Below are positions 16,830-26,964 of a stretch of DNA of 64,000 nt, one piece after another; positions within the stretch are counted from its first letter, which is position 1; the number at the start of each line of letters is the position of its first letter. Origin of the DNA: Legionella sp. PC1000 (GTDB lineage Bacteria; Pseudomonadota; Gammaproteobacteria; Legionellales; Legionellaceae). A model generated the notes under the pieces. The model was not told the DNA's origin. It did no database searches and saw nothing but the letters and a program-made list of their open reading frames with translations. Location of the stretch: assembly GCF_014109805.1 (NCBI RefSeq), contig NZ_CP059400.1:186001-250000 (forward strand), given 5' to 3'. A program made the translations under genes and the position numbers.

Positions 16830-17168
16830 AGTTACTCCCTATTTTTAACCCCTCACTATTATTTTAGCAGCTAAAAAAATATCTTGTAGTCAACACCTTG
16901 CACCGCTGAGTCCGTTTCAGGATAGCTATCCAAAGTTGATACAAAATCACAGCACTGCAGGTAGACAAAAAAAGGTTATTTTATATCCAAAAAATAGATA
17001 CATTCACCAGTTGAGGCCGAAGTTTGCTGTGCCACCCTCAGACTGGATCTGCTGCAATTGAAGTTTTGCTATACTAAAATACACGAAGCAGATAGGTTTT
17101 AGCTGTTTATTGATGTATAATGTCAAATCTATGTACAAATACTCTGCTTTTTCCTTCAAAGGTTATTT
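16830..17168. promoter_or_regulatory. Divergent promoter region of typA and the 165-aa gene
   Basis: This 339-bp AT-rich stretch separates two divergent genes, so it must hold two promoters. A good -10 candidate for typA is TATAAT at 17116-17121, about 50 bp before the start codon, without a convincing -35; another is TATACT near 17069. I see no small ORF, repeat or RNA gene here. Confidence 0.35.
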
Positions 17169-18995
17169 ATGATTGATCAGATTCGCAATATCGCCATTAT
17201 CGCCCACGTCGACCATGGTAAAACCACGCTAGTAGATAAATTACTCCAACAAACAGGTACTTTAAATGAGAGAGCGCCTAAAGTTGAACGCGTGATGGAT
17301 TCCAATGCTTTAGAAAAAGAACGTGGCATTACTATTCTCGCCAAAAATACCTGTGTTTATTGGAAAAATCATCAAATTAATATTGTTGATACCCCAGGAC
17401 ATGCTGATTTCGGTGGCGAAGTAGAGCGTATTTTATCGATGGTTGATAGTGTATTGCTGCTGGTGGATGCAGTTGATGGACCTATGCCACAAACACGTTT
17501 TGTAACCCAAAAGGCATTTGCTCGTGGATTACATCCTATTGTTGTGATAAATAAAATTGATCGCCCCGGAGCAAGACCTCATTGGGTTATGGATCAAGTA
17601 TTTGATCTTTTTGATAATTTGGGTGCAACTGATGCACAATTGGATTTTCCTGTGGTCTATACTTCTGCATTAAATGGCTATGCCAAGTTGAATTTGGAAG
17701 ATGAAGCTACAGATATGAGTGCTTTATTGCAAACAATTATTGATGAAGTTGAAGCACCAAAAGTGGATGCGAATGGTCCTTTCCAGATGCAAATCAGTTC
17801 TTTGGACTACTCATCCTATGTTGGTACTATTGGAATTGGTCGAATCACTCGCGGACAAATTAGAGCAAAATCTGCCGTCAAGATTATAGATAAAGAGGGT
17901 AATATTCGCACGGGTCGATTATTGCAATTATTAGGTTTTAAAGGCCTTGAACGCGTCGAGATTGAAGAGGCGAGTGCGGGTAATATTATTGCGATTACCG
18001 GTATTGAAGGCATTAAAATTTCGGATACGATTTGTGATCCTAATGTTGTTGAAGCATTACCTGTACTTTCGGTGGATGAACCGACAATTAGTATGACCTT
18101 TCAAGTCAACGACTCACCTTTTGCCGGTCAGGAAGGAAAATTTGTGACCTCGCGAAAAATTCGTGAGCGTCTGGAAACAGAATTATTACATAATGTTGCT
18201 TTACGTGTTGAAGATTGTGAGGATCCCGATAAATTCCGAGTTTCTGGACGCGGGGAGCTCCATTTATCCATTTTAATTGAGACCATGCGTCGAGAAGGCT
18301 ATGAATTAGCGATCAGCAAACCTGAAGTGATTATTCGCGAAGTCGATGGTGAGCAACAAGAGCCTTATGAGCATTTGACTGTTGATGTGGAAGAAAATCA
18401 CCAGGGCACTATTATGGAAAAATTGGGTGAGCGTCGCGGGGAAATGCAAAATATGGTTCCCGATGGCAAAGGAAGAGTACGTCTTGACTATATGATTCCT
18501 ACCCGAGGCCTGATTGGTTTTCATAATGAATTTTTGTCTTCTACCTCAGGTACCGGTTTAATGTATCATGTTTATGATCATTATGGTCCGGCAATTAAAG
18601 GACGAATAGGTAAGCGGGCAAACGGGGTACTGATTGCTAATTGTCAGGGTATGGCTCGTGCTTTTGCTTTGTTTAACTTGCAGGATCGTGGTAGGTTATT
18701 TGTTGAACCGCAAGCAGTGTGTTATGAAGGGATGATTGTTGGAATTCATGCTCGCGATAATGATTTAGTTGTGAATGTGACTAAAGAAAAGCAATTAACC
18801 AATATCCGTGCTTCAGGTTCTGACGAAAACATTATATTAACTCCTGCTGTAAAACTCACTTTGGAGCAGGCGTTGGAATTTATTGATGATGATGAGTTGG
18901 TTGAAGTAACTCCTGATTCGATTCGATTAAGAAAAAAATCATTGAAAGAACATGAAAGAAAAAAAGCATCAAGAACAGCAAACATTGAAGAATAA
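17169..18995 (+). CDS. typA: Ribosome-associated GTPase TypA/BipA
   Basis: TypA/BipA is a translational GTPase that binds the 70S ribosome and supports 50S assembly and growth under cold or stress. The 608-residue protein has the G1 loop AHVDHGKTT at residues 11-19, switch [15 protein letters not shown]4 [10 protein letters not shown] and G5 TSALNGYA, then domain II, the EF-G-like domain III with [13 protein letters not shown], domain V, and the BipA-specific C-terminal domain rich in basic residues. Full length and all G motifs are intact. The last 44 bases overlap the start of nadK in another frame, and recN follows, making a typA-nadK-recN transcript likely. Confidence 0.96.
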   Translation: MIDQIRNIAIIAHVDHGKTTLVDKLLQQTGTLNERAPKVERVMDSNALEKERGITILAKNTCVYWKNHQINIVDTPGHADFGGEVERILSMVDSVLLLVDAVDGPMPQTRFVTQKAFARGLHPIVVINKIDRPGARPHWVMDQVFDLFDNLGATDAQLDFPVVYTSALNGYAKLNLEDEATDMSALLQTIIDEVEAPKVDANGPFQMQISSLDYSSYVGTIGIGRITRGQIRAKSAVKIIDKEGNIRTGRLLQLLGFKGLERVEIEEASAGNIIAITGIEGIKISDTICDPNVVEALPVLSVDEPTISMTFQVNDSPFAGQEGKFVTSRKIRERLETELLHNVALRVEDCEDPDKFRVSGRGELHLSILIETMRREGYELAISKPEVIIREVDGEQQEPYEHLTVDVEENHQGTIMEKLGERRGEMQNMVPDGKGRVRLDYMIPTRGLIGFHNEFLSSTSGTGLMYHVYDHYGPAIKGRIGKRANGVLIANCQGMARAFALFNLQDRGRLFVEPQAVCYEGMIVGIHARDNDLVVNVTKEKQLTNIRASGSDENIILTPAVKLTLEQALEFIDDDELVEVTPDSIRLRKKSLKEHERKKASRTANIEE

Positions 18996-19878
18996 AGTTA
19001 AATTCAAACGGATCATCTTGTATGCGCGCCAGCACAGGGCAAATCAAGGGGTAAATGAAAGTTTATACCGTTTGGTCGATTTTCTTGAAAAACAAGAAGT
19101 GCAGATCTATCAAGATGAAGATACGTCGGCAGGATTTGATGTAAAAATTCCCGTATTATCCAGAGAGAGTATGGGTAAAAAAAATGATTTGATCATTGTG
19201 GTTGGGGGTGATGGGAGTTTGCTCTCTGCAGCACGTATGGCGATTCAAGTAGACACCCCGGTCATTGGAATTAACCGAGGGCGTTTGGGATTCCTCACCG
19301 ATATTCTTCCTCATGAGCTGGAAACGCAATTGAGCGCTGTACTACGTGGCGATTATGAAGAAGAGCAGCGCTTCCTTTTACATACTCGCATTTACGATGA
19401 AGATCATACTTATTTTGAAGGTGATGCGCTCAACGATGTGGTATTAGGACGAGGGAAGGAAACGCATCTTATTGAGTTTTCAGTATACGTCAATCGACAA
19501 TTAGTGAGTCATTATCGCTCTGATGGCATGATTTTATCGACTCCTACCGGATCTACTGCCTATGCTTTATCTGCGGGTGGACCTATCATGCATCCTCAAT
19601 TAAATGCAATTGTTCTTGTGCCTATGTTTTCGCATAGCTTAAGCTCACGTCCATTGGTTATTGATGGAGAAGCTAAAATTGAGCTGCATATCAGTCAGTT
19701 CAATGAATCGGATTTACGAATAAGTTGTGATGGTCATGAATCCAGAATGGTCAAGCCGGGACAAAAAGTTACTGTGCAAAAAAATGGTCATCAATTACGT
19801 CTGTTACATCCTCTGGATTATCATTATTATGATACATTAAGATCAAAACTTGGTTGGGAATCCAAACATCAAGGATAG
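18952..19878 (+). CDS. nadK: NAD kinase
   Basis: NAD kinase phosphorylates NAD+ to NADP+ with ATP or polyphosphate in the cytoplasm. The diagnostic [11 protein letters not shown] lies near residue 85, followed by [11 protein letters not shown], the catalytic NDVVLGRG region and [15 protein letters not shown]. The frame starts at ATG 18952 inside the end of typA (44-bp overlap), giving 308 residues with a Lys/Gln-rich N-terminal extension of about 15 residues. A TTG at 18985 would give the usual length of about 297 residues, and neither start has a strong ribosome site. Translational coupling to typA is therefore likely. recN starts eight bases after the stop. Confidence 0.95.
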   Translation: MKEKKHQEQQTLKNKVKFKRIILYARQHRANQGVNESLYRLVDFLEKQEVQIYQDEDTSAGFDVKIPVLSRESMGKKNDLIIVVGGDGSLLSAARMAIQVDTPVIGINRGRLGFLTDILPHELETQLSAVLRGDYEEEQRFLLHTRIYDEDHTYFEGDALNDVVLGRGKETHLIEFSVYVNRQLVSHYRSDGMILSTPTGSTAYALSAGGPIMHPQLNAIVLVPMFSHSLSSRPLVIDGEAKIELHISQFNESDLRISCDGHESRMVKPGQKVTVQKNGHQLRLLHPLDYHYYDTLRSKLGWESKHQG

Positions 19879-19886
19879 GATAGAAC

Positions 19887-21581
19887 ATGCTCACAACTTT
19901 GTGCATTGAACAGTTTGCGATTGTGCAACACCTGGAGTTAGATTTTACTCAGGGTATGACTGCCTTTACTGGTGAGACAGGAGCGGGTAAATCGATTATG
20001 ATCGATGCCCTTATGCTGGCTTTAGGTGATAGAGCAGATGGTTCGGTTATCCGGCCTGGCCAAGAAAAATGTGACATCACCGCCGGATTTTTTGTCGGTC
20101 AGGGATCTGAACCTGCGCAATGGTTAGCAGAACACGATATTCCTTGTGATGATGGCGAGATATATTTGCGACGGGTGATATATGCAGAAGGTCGCTCCAA
20201 ATCTTATATTAATGGCCAACCATTCCCATTACAAAAAATAAAAGAATTAAGCGAAAAACTGGTCCATATTCACGGACAGCATCAACATCAAACACTGATG
20301 CAGCATGTAACGCATCGTCAACAATTGGATCAATATGGCAAGAATCATGCGTTACTTGATGAGGTTGCTCGGGCCTATAAACAATGTCAGAAAATTCAAC
20401 AGGAAATTGATGTATTACAGAGCCAGGAACAACAAGAAGACAGAATCGCATTATTGCAATTTCAAATTGAAGAATTATCCGCGTTAAATCTGCATGAAAA
20501 TGAAATTGAAACTTTGTATCAAGAACATCAAATGTTACATCATGCAAGAGAGTATTTGCAAAAAAGTCAACAAATACATGGCTTATTAAATTCTGAGGAT
20601 GAGCCCAATATTTGTACCAGCTTAAATCAGATTTTGCATTTACTGGGTCAATTGCCGCAAGAACAATCTCAAATTAAAAATACTTTTGAATTAATCAATG
20701 GTGCGCTGATTCAGTGTGAAGAAGCAATTGATGAAATGCAGCAATTTGCAGAGCGTGTTCATTTGGACCCAGAGCGTTTGCATGAAATAGAAACGCGTAT
20801 GAGTGCGATACATCAACTTGCTCGAAAATACCATATCGATAGCAGCAAACTTCATGAGCATGCTCAAAATTTGCAAAAAGAACGAGACAATCTGCACGAC
20901 AGTGAAAGCCGATTAGCTCAATTAAAAGTACAGCAGGGTCAATTGATTGCAACCTATGAAACCGCTGCTCTTAAATTGCGAGAGATACGAAAAATACAGG
21001 CAAAAAAACTGGCAAAAGAAATCACAGCAAGTATCCAACAACTTGGTATGCCTAAAGGGTGGGTGGAAATTGAACTATCTCCTCTCGAAAAAATGCACCC
21101 CCATGGAATGGATAAAGTGGAATATAAGGTGTGTACCAACCCAGGTATGGAGCTTGATTCATTAAATAAAGTGGCGTCAGGCGGTGAGCTTTCGCGAATT
21201 AGCTTGTCCATTCAGATGATTACTGCCCAACAGGGTACAACACCTACTCTATTGTTCGATGAAGTGGATGTAGGTATTGGTGGGGCTACCGCAGCCCTCG
21301 TAGGGCAAATGCTTCGTAAGTTGGGGGAGCGTTTGCAAGTATTTTGTGTAACGCACCAACCTCAGGTTGCTGCTGCTGCTAATAACCATTTTATGGTTGA
21401 AAAGCGAAGTAACAATCAAGAGACTTTTACCCATATTTCCTTACTGCAGCCTGCTGAAAAAATTGATGAAATAGCACGCATGCTTGGAGGATTAACAATA
21501 ACTGAGCAAACGCGCTCTCATGCCCGGGAATTATTGCTGCAAAGTGATCAGGTCATTTTAACTCAAGATTGTGAAATATAA
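19887..21581 (+). CDS. recN: DNA repair protein RecN
   Basis: RecN is an SMC-like ATPase that tethers DNA ends during recombinational repair of double-strand breaks. The 564-residue sequence has Walker A TGETGAGKS near residues 27-35, an antiparallel coiled coil through roughly residues 150-380 (many Gln, Glu, His and Leu heptads), then the signature VASGGELSRISLSIQ, Walker B PTLLFDEVDVGIGG and the switch His in VFCVTHQPQVAA. Length and order match the family. It is the third gene of the typA-nadK-recN set. I see no obvious LexA box before it; given the tight spacing, transcription from upstream is likely. Confidence 0.95.
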   Translation: MLTTLCIEQFAIVQHLELDFTQGMTAFTGETGAGKSIMIDALMLALGDRADGSVIRPGQEKCDITAGFFVGQGSEPAQWLAEHDIPCDDGEIYLRRVIYAEGRSKSYINGQPFPLQKIKELSEKLVHIHGQHQHQTLMQHVTHRQQLDQYGKNHALLDEVARAYKQCQKIQQEIDVLQSQEQQEDRIALLQFQIEELSALNLHENEIETLYQEHQMLHHAREYLQKSQQIHGLLNSEDEPNICTSLNQILHLLGQLPQEQSQIKNTFELINGALIQCEEAIDEMQQFAERVHLDPERLHEIETRMSAIHQLARKYHIDSSKLHEHAQNLQKERDNLHDSESRLAQLKVQQGQLIATYETAALKLREIRKIQAKKLAKEITASIQQLGMPKGWVEIELSPLEKMHPHGMDKVEYKVCTNPGMELDSLNKVASGGELSRISLSIQMITAQQGTTPTLLFDEVDVGIGGATAALVGQMLRKLGERLQVFCVTHQPQVAAAANNHFMVEKRSNNQETFTHISLLQPAEKIDEIARMLGGLTITEQTRSHARELLLQSDQVILTQDCEI

Positions 21582-21612
21582 ATAAAGTCTTCAATTTAAA
21601 AAATCGCTACAA

Positions 21613-22344
21613 TCATTCATTACGCTTTAATGCGTCATTAAGCGAAATAAAATGATAGCCATGGTCTTCAAACATTTGCAGCAAATCATCTAAGAAATAA
21701 GCATTCAGCAAATTGACATGCAGAAGTAAGATTTGTTTTCCGGGGGTATTTCTTTCAGCAGTTAATGTGCGTTGCCAAACATATTCGAGATAACGCTTCT
21801 TTAAATCAGTTAATGATGCATTTGGATTTTGTCCTATTTGCATTATCAATTCTATATTAAATTCAAAATCTCTACTATCAATGGTGACTGGAGCGACAAT
21901 GTAGCCATTATTACTCAAATAATGTCGAACAATACTTTTTCTCCATAATGTTCCTTCAGAAAGATAGGGGTAACGAAAAAATTTTGGCTGAGACATAAAC
22001 GGCGAAAGAACTTTATCTGCCTTAATAATATCATTGATGTATTCTTCACACGAAACACGTTTTAAATTCAAATGAGAATAAGTATGGTTGCCTAACGCCA
22101 ATCCATTTTGCTTAAATAACAGAAATTGTTGTATGGTTTCATTATTGACTCGGCTACCAATGACAAAACCGATTGCAGGAACTTGATGTTTCACGAAACT
22201 ATGAACGATATTTTCAAACATCTCAAAGGGAAGTTCAATAAGAGGTAAGTCATCAATTGTAATTGAAATATCGCGTTGTTGTGCACCGCAGATACTACTA
22301 AACAGAAAAAATAAAGCTATAGTATGGAACAGTATTTTTTTCAA
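21613..22344 (-). CDS. Secreted polysaccharide deacetylase (NodB-type)
   Basis: This 243-residue carbohydrate esterase 4 protein would remove acetyl groups from chitin-, peptidoglycan- or PNAG-like polymers outside the cytoplasmic membrane. It starts at TTG (22344) with GGAGG six bases upstream. Residues 1-21 form a signal peptide (KKILFHTIALFFLFSSICGA). NodB marks are ISITIDDLPLIE with the catalytic and metal Asp pair (DD), the metal-binding NHTYSHLNL (HxxxH-like), and FFRYPYLSEG. Family members bind Zn or similar metals through D-H-H. The gene stands alone, convergent with recN. The substrate is unknown; peptidoglycan or host/amoebal chitin are possible. Confidence 0.88.
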   Translation of the reverse strand: MKKILFHTIALFFLFSSICGAQQRDISITIDDLPLIELPFEMFENIVHSFVKHQVPAIGFVIGSRVNNETIQQFLLFKQNGLALGNHTYSHLNLKRVSCEEYINDIIKADKVLSPFMSQPKFFRYPYLSEGTLWRKSIVRHYLSNNGYIVAPVTIDSRDFEFNIELIMQIGQNPNASLTDLKKRYLEYVWQRTLTAERNTPGKQILLLHVNLLNAYFLDDLLQMFEDHGYHFISLNDALKRNE

Positions 22345-22697
22345 TTATTCCTCCAAGATCTTCTATGGGGGCGAATATTTCTATAATCATATTGCAATGG
22401 TATATACACAAAAATTTTATGCTCTAATAATTTAGCTATTGTTTCTTATAACCAAAAAATATTTGCATGGAGAGAAAACTTATCTCAGTTTACCCGCAAA
22501 AAAGCTTTGTTCAAAATATAGAGGACCATTCATTTATTCGAATCGCAAAATTGAAATTTATAGAGGTATTATCAATGTTGTACCATGCTTATTTTCATAG
22601 AAAATAGTGATTAGACACCGAAAACTACTCCTGCCGTCCTCTATGTTTGTGTCGACGATTTTTTTGGGGAAATTGAATTAACGTTTTTCAAGTGATG
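22345..22697. other. AT-rich intergenic region without recognisable content
   Basis: This stretch lies between the deacetylase start and the hairpin that follows the next minus-strand gene. It is AT-rich, has stops in all frames and no recognisable RNA, repeat or ORF. It presumably holds the deacetylase promoter. Confidence 0.5.
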
Positions 22698-22726
22698 CAT
22701 CCCTATTCGCTTAGTAAATAGGGATG
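22698..22726 (-). terminator. Hairpin downstream of the putative MavN-like gene
   Basis: CATCCCTATT (22698-22707) is the perfect inverse of AATAGGGATG (22717-22726), with a nine-base loop. It begins about 30 bp past the minus-strand stop codon at 22757. A strong T-run is missing, so termination is probable but not certain. Confidence 0.55.
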
Positions 22727-22756
22727 GGGAGATATTACTTATCAATAAAGTGCTTA

Positions 22757-24691
22757 TTAAATTGCATTAACGCGTTCAGGTAATGCTTCAATAAATTCTT
22801 GGGTTGTAGTTGGCTCATCATCGTGCATAGCAAATAAACGATGTCGATTATAGACCGCATTATTTCTTGCTTCTGTAAGTACATCATTCACTGAAGAATC
22901 ATTAGGAATGGTTTCGCGAACTTTGGTTTTTAATTGCTTTAGTTCTACTTTTTTGGCATCTGCTATTTCCTCGCCAAACCAGACCGCATCAAGGTGTTTT
23001 CGTTCATATTTTTCAATTAGAGAAACAGCATGCTCCACATTCCATGCTTTTGATGGATGTATTGCGTCTTTCGCTAATGCTACCTCTTCTTCTTCAGGTA
23101 TGCTCAGTTGTTTATTCCATGCTTGTTTCAAAGAAAGTTTTCGGGGTTGAACAGTGGTTTCATCACCGGGGACTGAATTCTTTTTACTAGCCAGGCAATC
23201 CCAAGCGGCTGCAAGGAAGTATAAAGGTGAAGCTATCCATTTGAGAAGCTGGGATGGAATGTCTTCATTATGCTCTTCTTCAGAACCCAAACGTTCTTCC
23301 AATAATGTTTTTGTTTTGCTACTGGATCCAATGAAATAGTGCGCATCTTCGAAGCCCTCGCTGATAATTGCTACTAGAGCAGCTATTATTTGAGGCACCC
23401 CAGGCATACGATCTGAGGTCAGGGCAACGCTTACTAAATGACCAAGAAAAAGCAGAATACGTAATGGGGTAACCGTTAATTTTAACAGAATACGGAATGG
23501 GTTAATCATCTGCAGCCAATTTTCAGTATTCCATACATGAGTGAGCCCATCGGTAATGGCTTTGTAGGTGCGTTGAACTATATTCTCGGTATTGGCCTTG
23601 GGATCAGTGGCCTCATAGACCATTTCAAGAGATTCAGAAGAGTTTTGGATATTAAACGATATCGCGGATAATCCAGTGATGATGGGATTGATAATCCCCA
23701 TAACAAAACTGGGTATTCTTTTCATCCATTCAAATAAAGGACGAGCGCTGGTTGCCACAGTCCACCAAGTACCTGCAGTACACACAGTAAGTGCGATTGC
23801 TAAGCCTACTAAAAATACGGCAGTGAGCGTCATCAATACATTGCGCGGTGTTATGTCTTGACTTAAGTCATTTTTGAGCTTGGTGTACCACTTTTTAATG
23901 GTGTCATTGTTGATGAGATCGGTGATCGTATTGTATGTCAACATACCATAAGCAGCTCCAGCAACTACTGCCATGGGAACAATGAGGATGGGCCAAAAAG
24001 CAAAGGGAATGGCGGCCATTAAAGGAATGACGCTAAACGCTTCCACAATGAGGTAGGTACTACCAAGCCCCATGAACACGCCAGCAACCAGACTGAAACC
24101 TTTAACAAAATTAAATGTTGATTGACGTTCTTCTAAGCGCTCTTGCCACTTCTTTTGTCCATTATCTTCAAGCCAATCCCTTAAGTATTTTGTATATTTG
24201 GATAGTTCTTCTTCTGCTTCACCCTTGTGCTTTTTTTTAGTTGCAAATAATTGCAAAGCGAACCATTTTTCCATGTCCGTCAGCGTTTTTTCTATTTGCT
24301 TTTTACGCTTTTTGCTTTCTTTATTAAGTTGTTTGTGGTTAAAGTCCTTCAGAAGATTAAGTTGGGCTTCATAATCTTTAAAAAATTGAGGACAATTTTC
24401 AGAATCAGTATTCTGGGGGAAATGTTCCAGCAAATATTCTTTAGCCAGGTGATTCTCTAAGTAATTGCTTTTAAATATTTTTTTAAAAGCTCCTTTAATA
24501 TTTTGTAAGTAAACTTCACCCTCATAGGCTACAGAGAGGCCAAAAGCAGCAAATGCTAAAGGTAAGATAGGATACAATGCATACATCCCACCAAAACTTA
24601 GAAAGCCAAGAATTAAACTAGCGCCTACTGTAAGAGACCCTAGAGCAATATAACGAGGAATTTTTTTGAACCTTTTCTTATTTGCTGCCAT
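22757..24691 (-). CDS. Large multi-pass membrane protein; possible MavN/IroT-like Dot/Icm effector
   Basis: The 644-residue (about 73 kDa) protein has two hydrophobic spans at residues 12-52, a long charged helical region (residues 60-190, Lys/Glu-rich), and several further spans between about 195 and 480. The C-terminal 150 residues are soluble, and the last 25 contain an acidic cluster (DDEPTTTQEFIEALPE), similar to the E-block of many Dot/Icm substrates. It is divergent from a LapA-type aminopeptidase. In L. pneumophila, as I recall, lapA (lpg2814) neighbours mavN/iroT (lpg2815), a core effector inserted in the vacuole membrane and needed for iron supply. Size, topology and neighbour agree, but the identification rests on synteny memory, not alignment. 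Confidence 0.6.
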   Translation of the reverse strand: MAANKKRFKKIPRYIALGSLTVGASLILGFLSFGGMYALYPILPLAFAAFGLSVAYEGEVYLQNIKGAFKKIFKSNYLENHLAKEYLLEHFPQNTDSENCPQFFKDYEAQLNLLKDFNHKQLNKESKKRKKQIEKTLTDMEKWFALQLFATKKKHKGEAEEELSKYTKYLRDWLEDNGQKKWQERLEERQSTFNFVKGFSLVAGVFMGLGSTYLIVEAFSVIPLMAAIPFAFWPILIVPMAVVAGAAYGMLTYNTITDLINNDTIKKWYTKLKNDLSQDITPRNVLMTLTAVFLVGLAIALTVCTAGTWWTVATSARPLFEWMKRIPSFVMGIINPIITGLSAISFNIQNSSESLEMVYEATDPKANTENIVQRTYKAITDGLTHVWNTENWLQMINPFRILLKLTVTPLRILLFLGHLVSVALTSDRMPGVPQIIAALVAIISEGFEDAHYFIGSSSKTKTLLEERLGSEEEHNEDIPSQLLKWIASPLYFLAAAWDCLASKKNSVPGDETTVQPRKLSLKQAWNKQLSIPEEEEVALAKDAIHPSKAWNVEHAVSLIEKYERKHLDAVWFGEEIADAKKVELKQLKTKVRETIPNDSSVNDVLTEARNNAVYNRHRLFAMHDDEPTTTQEFIEALPERVNAI

Positions 24692-24896
24692 TTATTTGCT
24701 CAACGAATGGATTGGGGTTCAAACTTTATCGCAAATGAAAATGATTATCAATAGCAAAAAGACCAAAAAAAAGGCATGTGGTTATTTTTTTATTGAATAA
24801 AACTTAAATTAAACAGTAGATCCAACTGCAGAATTTAGGTAAAGTGAGTTTTACGAGGTGAATACGTTTCGAATTTAATTTAACCTAGGAGTAGAA

Positions 24897-26096
24897 ATGC
24901 GTTTGAATCAATGGATGACCTATATCGCAGTGGGCTCTTTGCTTGCTAGTACGAATGTTCTGGCGACCAGTTCCCCTGTTCATGAGCAGTTGCAAGTACC
25001 TCAATGTCTTGCAACGAAAATTGCTACTCCCTATGAGGTTTTGGCAGAAAATAAACAATTTAAAATTATTGATATTCCCGCAGCAGATGTGGATGCTCTA
25101 AGTCATCTGGCAGATCAAGTAAATTGCGGTCGTTTTGTGAATGTCAGCCACCACATACTCGGTTCTTTGCTCCCGGCAAAAAAACAATCTGCGCAAAGAA
25201 TCCTGCAGAGAAAAACAGTTAAAGCGGCCCAACCCAAAAGCACTGTATATGAGCTGAAACATCAAGATGAAGTCAATGAGGCATTACAGAATGTGGTTCC
25301 CGATAATATTTGGAACACTTTGACGCAACTTACTTCATTCCATAATCGTTCAGCTACCAAAGATACAGGGGTAGATGCGGCAAAATGGTTGAAAAAAACT
25401 TTCGATGACATGGCTGCTGCAAGTGGTCGTACTGATACAGCAACCTTTTTCGTAAAAACAGGTAGTTATTATAAGCAGCCTTCGTTAGTAACGGTCATTG
25501 GCAAAGACATCAATGCGCCTGCAGTAGTAATTGGAGCACATATGGATACGCTTGATGGACGCATGCCAGGTGCTGGGGATGATGGAAGCGGTTCTTCATC
25601 GATTATGGAAATGGCGCGAATTTTGTTATCTTCCAAAACAACGTTTAAGCGTCCAATTTATATTATTTGGTATGCCGCTGAAGAACGAGGTTTAGTAGGC
25701 TCTCAGTATGTTGTTGAGCATTTTATGGATAACTCGATTCCGGTAAAAGCTGCCATTCAGTTTGATATGACAGGCTATCGCGTGAATCCTAAGGATCCAA
25801 CAATGTGGGTATTTACCGATTATACAGACGAGAGTTTAAGTAATTTCGTAGCAGAATTAATTAGTAATTATGTGCAGGTTCCGGTTGCGTATTCAGAATG
25901 TGGCTATGGTTGCAGTGATCATGCTTCATGGGATGAAGTAGGTATTCCTGCAGCATTCCCATGTGAGTCTAATTTTGAAGATCACAACCCTTACATTCAT
26001 AGTTCTAAAGATACTATGGACAGATTGAGCCTGGAACATATGACCAACTTCTCTAAATTGGCCTTGGCCTTTGCTATTGAAATGGCGTTAGAGTAA
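24897..26096 (+). CDS. Secreted zinc aminopeptidase (M28, LapA/LapB type)
   Basis: This 399-residue exported leucyl-type aminopeptidase removes N-terminal amino acids from peptides outside the cell. A Sec signal peptide (TYIAVGSLLASTNVLA) is followed by an N-terminal propeptide of about 100 residues. The M28 di-zinc site is complete: His in GAHMDT near residue 216, the bridging Asp in GDDGSGSS, the catalytic Glu pair in AAEERGL, Asp in FDMTGY, and His in YIHSSKDTMD. A Cys pair (SECGYGCSDH) is typical of the family. In Legionella, LapA and LapB are type II secretion substrates. TAGGAG precedes the ATG at 24897, and a strong terminator follows. Which of the two paralogues it is cannot be settled here. 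Confidence 0.92.
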   Translation: MRLNQWMTYIAVGSLLASTNVLATSSPVHEQLQVPQCLATKIATPYEVLAENKQFKIIDIPAADVDALSHLADQVNCGRFVNVSHHILGSLLPAKKQSAQRILQRKTVKAAQPKSTVYELKHQDEVNEALQNVVPDNIWNTLTQLTSFHNRSATKDTGVDAAKWLKKTFDDMAAASGRTDTATFFVKTGSYYKQPSLVTVIGKDINAPAVVIGAHMDTLDGRMPGAGDDGSGSSSIMEMARILLSSKTTFKRPIYIIWYAAEERGLVGSQYVVEHFMDNSIPVKAAIQFDMTGYRVNPKDPTMWVFTDYTDESLSNFVAELISNYVQVPVAYSECGYGCSDHASWDEVGIPAAFPCESNFEDHNPYIHSSKDTMDRLSLEHMTNFSKLALAFAIEMALE

Positions 26097-26101
26097 TTTC
26101 C

Positions 26102-26133
26102 AAATGCCTCTTAGTTTATGGAGGCATTTTTTT
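26102..26133 (+). terminator. Rho-independent terminator of the aminopeptidase gene
   Basis: AAATGCCTC (26102-26110) pairs perfectly with GAGGCATTT (26121-26129) around a ten-base loop and is followed by a T-run. It begins six bases after the stop codon. The hairpin rules out an in-frame ATG at 26104 as the start of the next gene. Confidence 0.92.
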
Positions 26134-26157
26134 CTTTTAAATAATACGGAAAATCAC

Positions 26158-26781
26158 ATGAATCAAAAAGCAGGGTTATTTCTAGGTCTATTTATTTGTT
26201 TTATGTTAAGCAGCGTGACTTCAATTGCCCATGCAGGGAACAAGATGCTTCTCCCCCCCTGGTATTTATTGAAAAATCAGTTGAGCGCTACCTTGAACGC
26301 CGATCCTTGTGTGCATGTAGGGGATTTGACTGGCGATGGACTGGAAATGGAAATCAAAATTACGGTATGTGATGAGGATAAAGCACGCGCGTTAGCCTCT
26401 TTTATTAATCGGGTTCATGATTTCGGTGATAATCTTGCTGTTACAGTAAAAGTGTACTCAATTGATTCAATTCCAGCGGAAGCAATTGTTCCCAGCACCC
26501 TCAAAGAAACAGTAGAACTATTGAATCTGGCGCTTAAAGGGAATAAATATTTTTTGAAAGCAAGACTTGGCACAAGACAGCAGGCCGGTGCGGCATATGC
26601 ACTTTTTAAGCCTAAGGTTATTCAATATTATTCTGACGATATTAGTGATTGGTATCTCAATACAAACGAGGTAGCAGCCAAAGTTTTTGGTACAGTGTTT
26701 AACCTGGACCCCTATGCGGAAGGTGCTGTTAAAGTGTATGCAAGTACTGCCATTATTGAAGAAGATAAGCCAATAAAATAG
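26158..26781 (+). CDS. Secreted protein of unknown function, 207 residues
   Basis: The gene starts at ATG 26158, directly before a clear signal peptide (GLFLGLFICFMLSSVTSIAHA). An earlier ATG at 26104 lies inside the preceding terminator and is unlikely. The mature protein of about 180 residues has two cysteines (DPCVHVG and ITVCDED), probably a disulphide, and reads as alternating alpha/beta: LEMEIKITV, KARALASFINRVHD, AVTVKVYSID, TVKVYAS-like ends. It contains no catalytic motif I know. It follows the secreted aminopeptidase on the same strand but after a terminator, so it has its own promoter or depends on read-through. A periplasmic or type II-secreted location is likely. Confidence 0.75.
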   Translation: MNQKAGLFLGLFICFMLSSVTSIAHAGNKMLLPPWYLLKNQLSATLNADPCVHVGDLTGDGLEMEIKITVCDEDKARALASFINRVHDFGDNLAVTVKVYSIDSIPAEAIVPSTLKETVELLNLALKGNKYFLKARLGTRQQAGAAYALFKPKVIQYYSDDISDWYLNTNEVAAKVFGTVFNLDPYAEGAVKVYASTAIIEEDKPIK

Positions 26782-26792
26782 TGTGATCGGGG

Positions 26793-26875
26793 TGTAGGGC
26801 GAATCCGTAACCCCGTTTTTGGATAAATATCCATTTCTTCCATAACCCGGGTTCCGCTTCGCTTCACCCAGCTAC
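26793..26875. repeat. REP-like palindrome between convergent genes
   Basis: The left arm has GTAGGGCGAATCCGTAACCCCG. The right arm on the opposite strand has GTAGCTGGGTGAAGCGAAGC followed by GGAACCCGGGTTA. They are inverted, diverged copies of the same sequence, separated by about 25 bp. The element sits just past the secreted protein stop and before the spoVR stop. Confidence 0.7.
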
Positions 26876-26964
26876 ATGTATCGATGTGCAACAAGGAGGT
26901 CATAAGTACACAACCTGCACTCAAATCCAACCGTTCGAGTGTATGCAAGCGAAAATACATGAAT

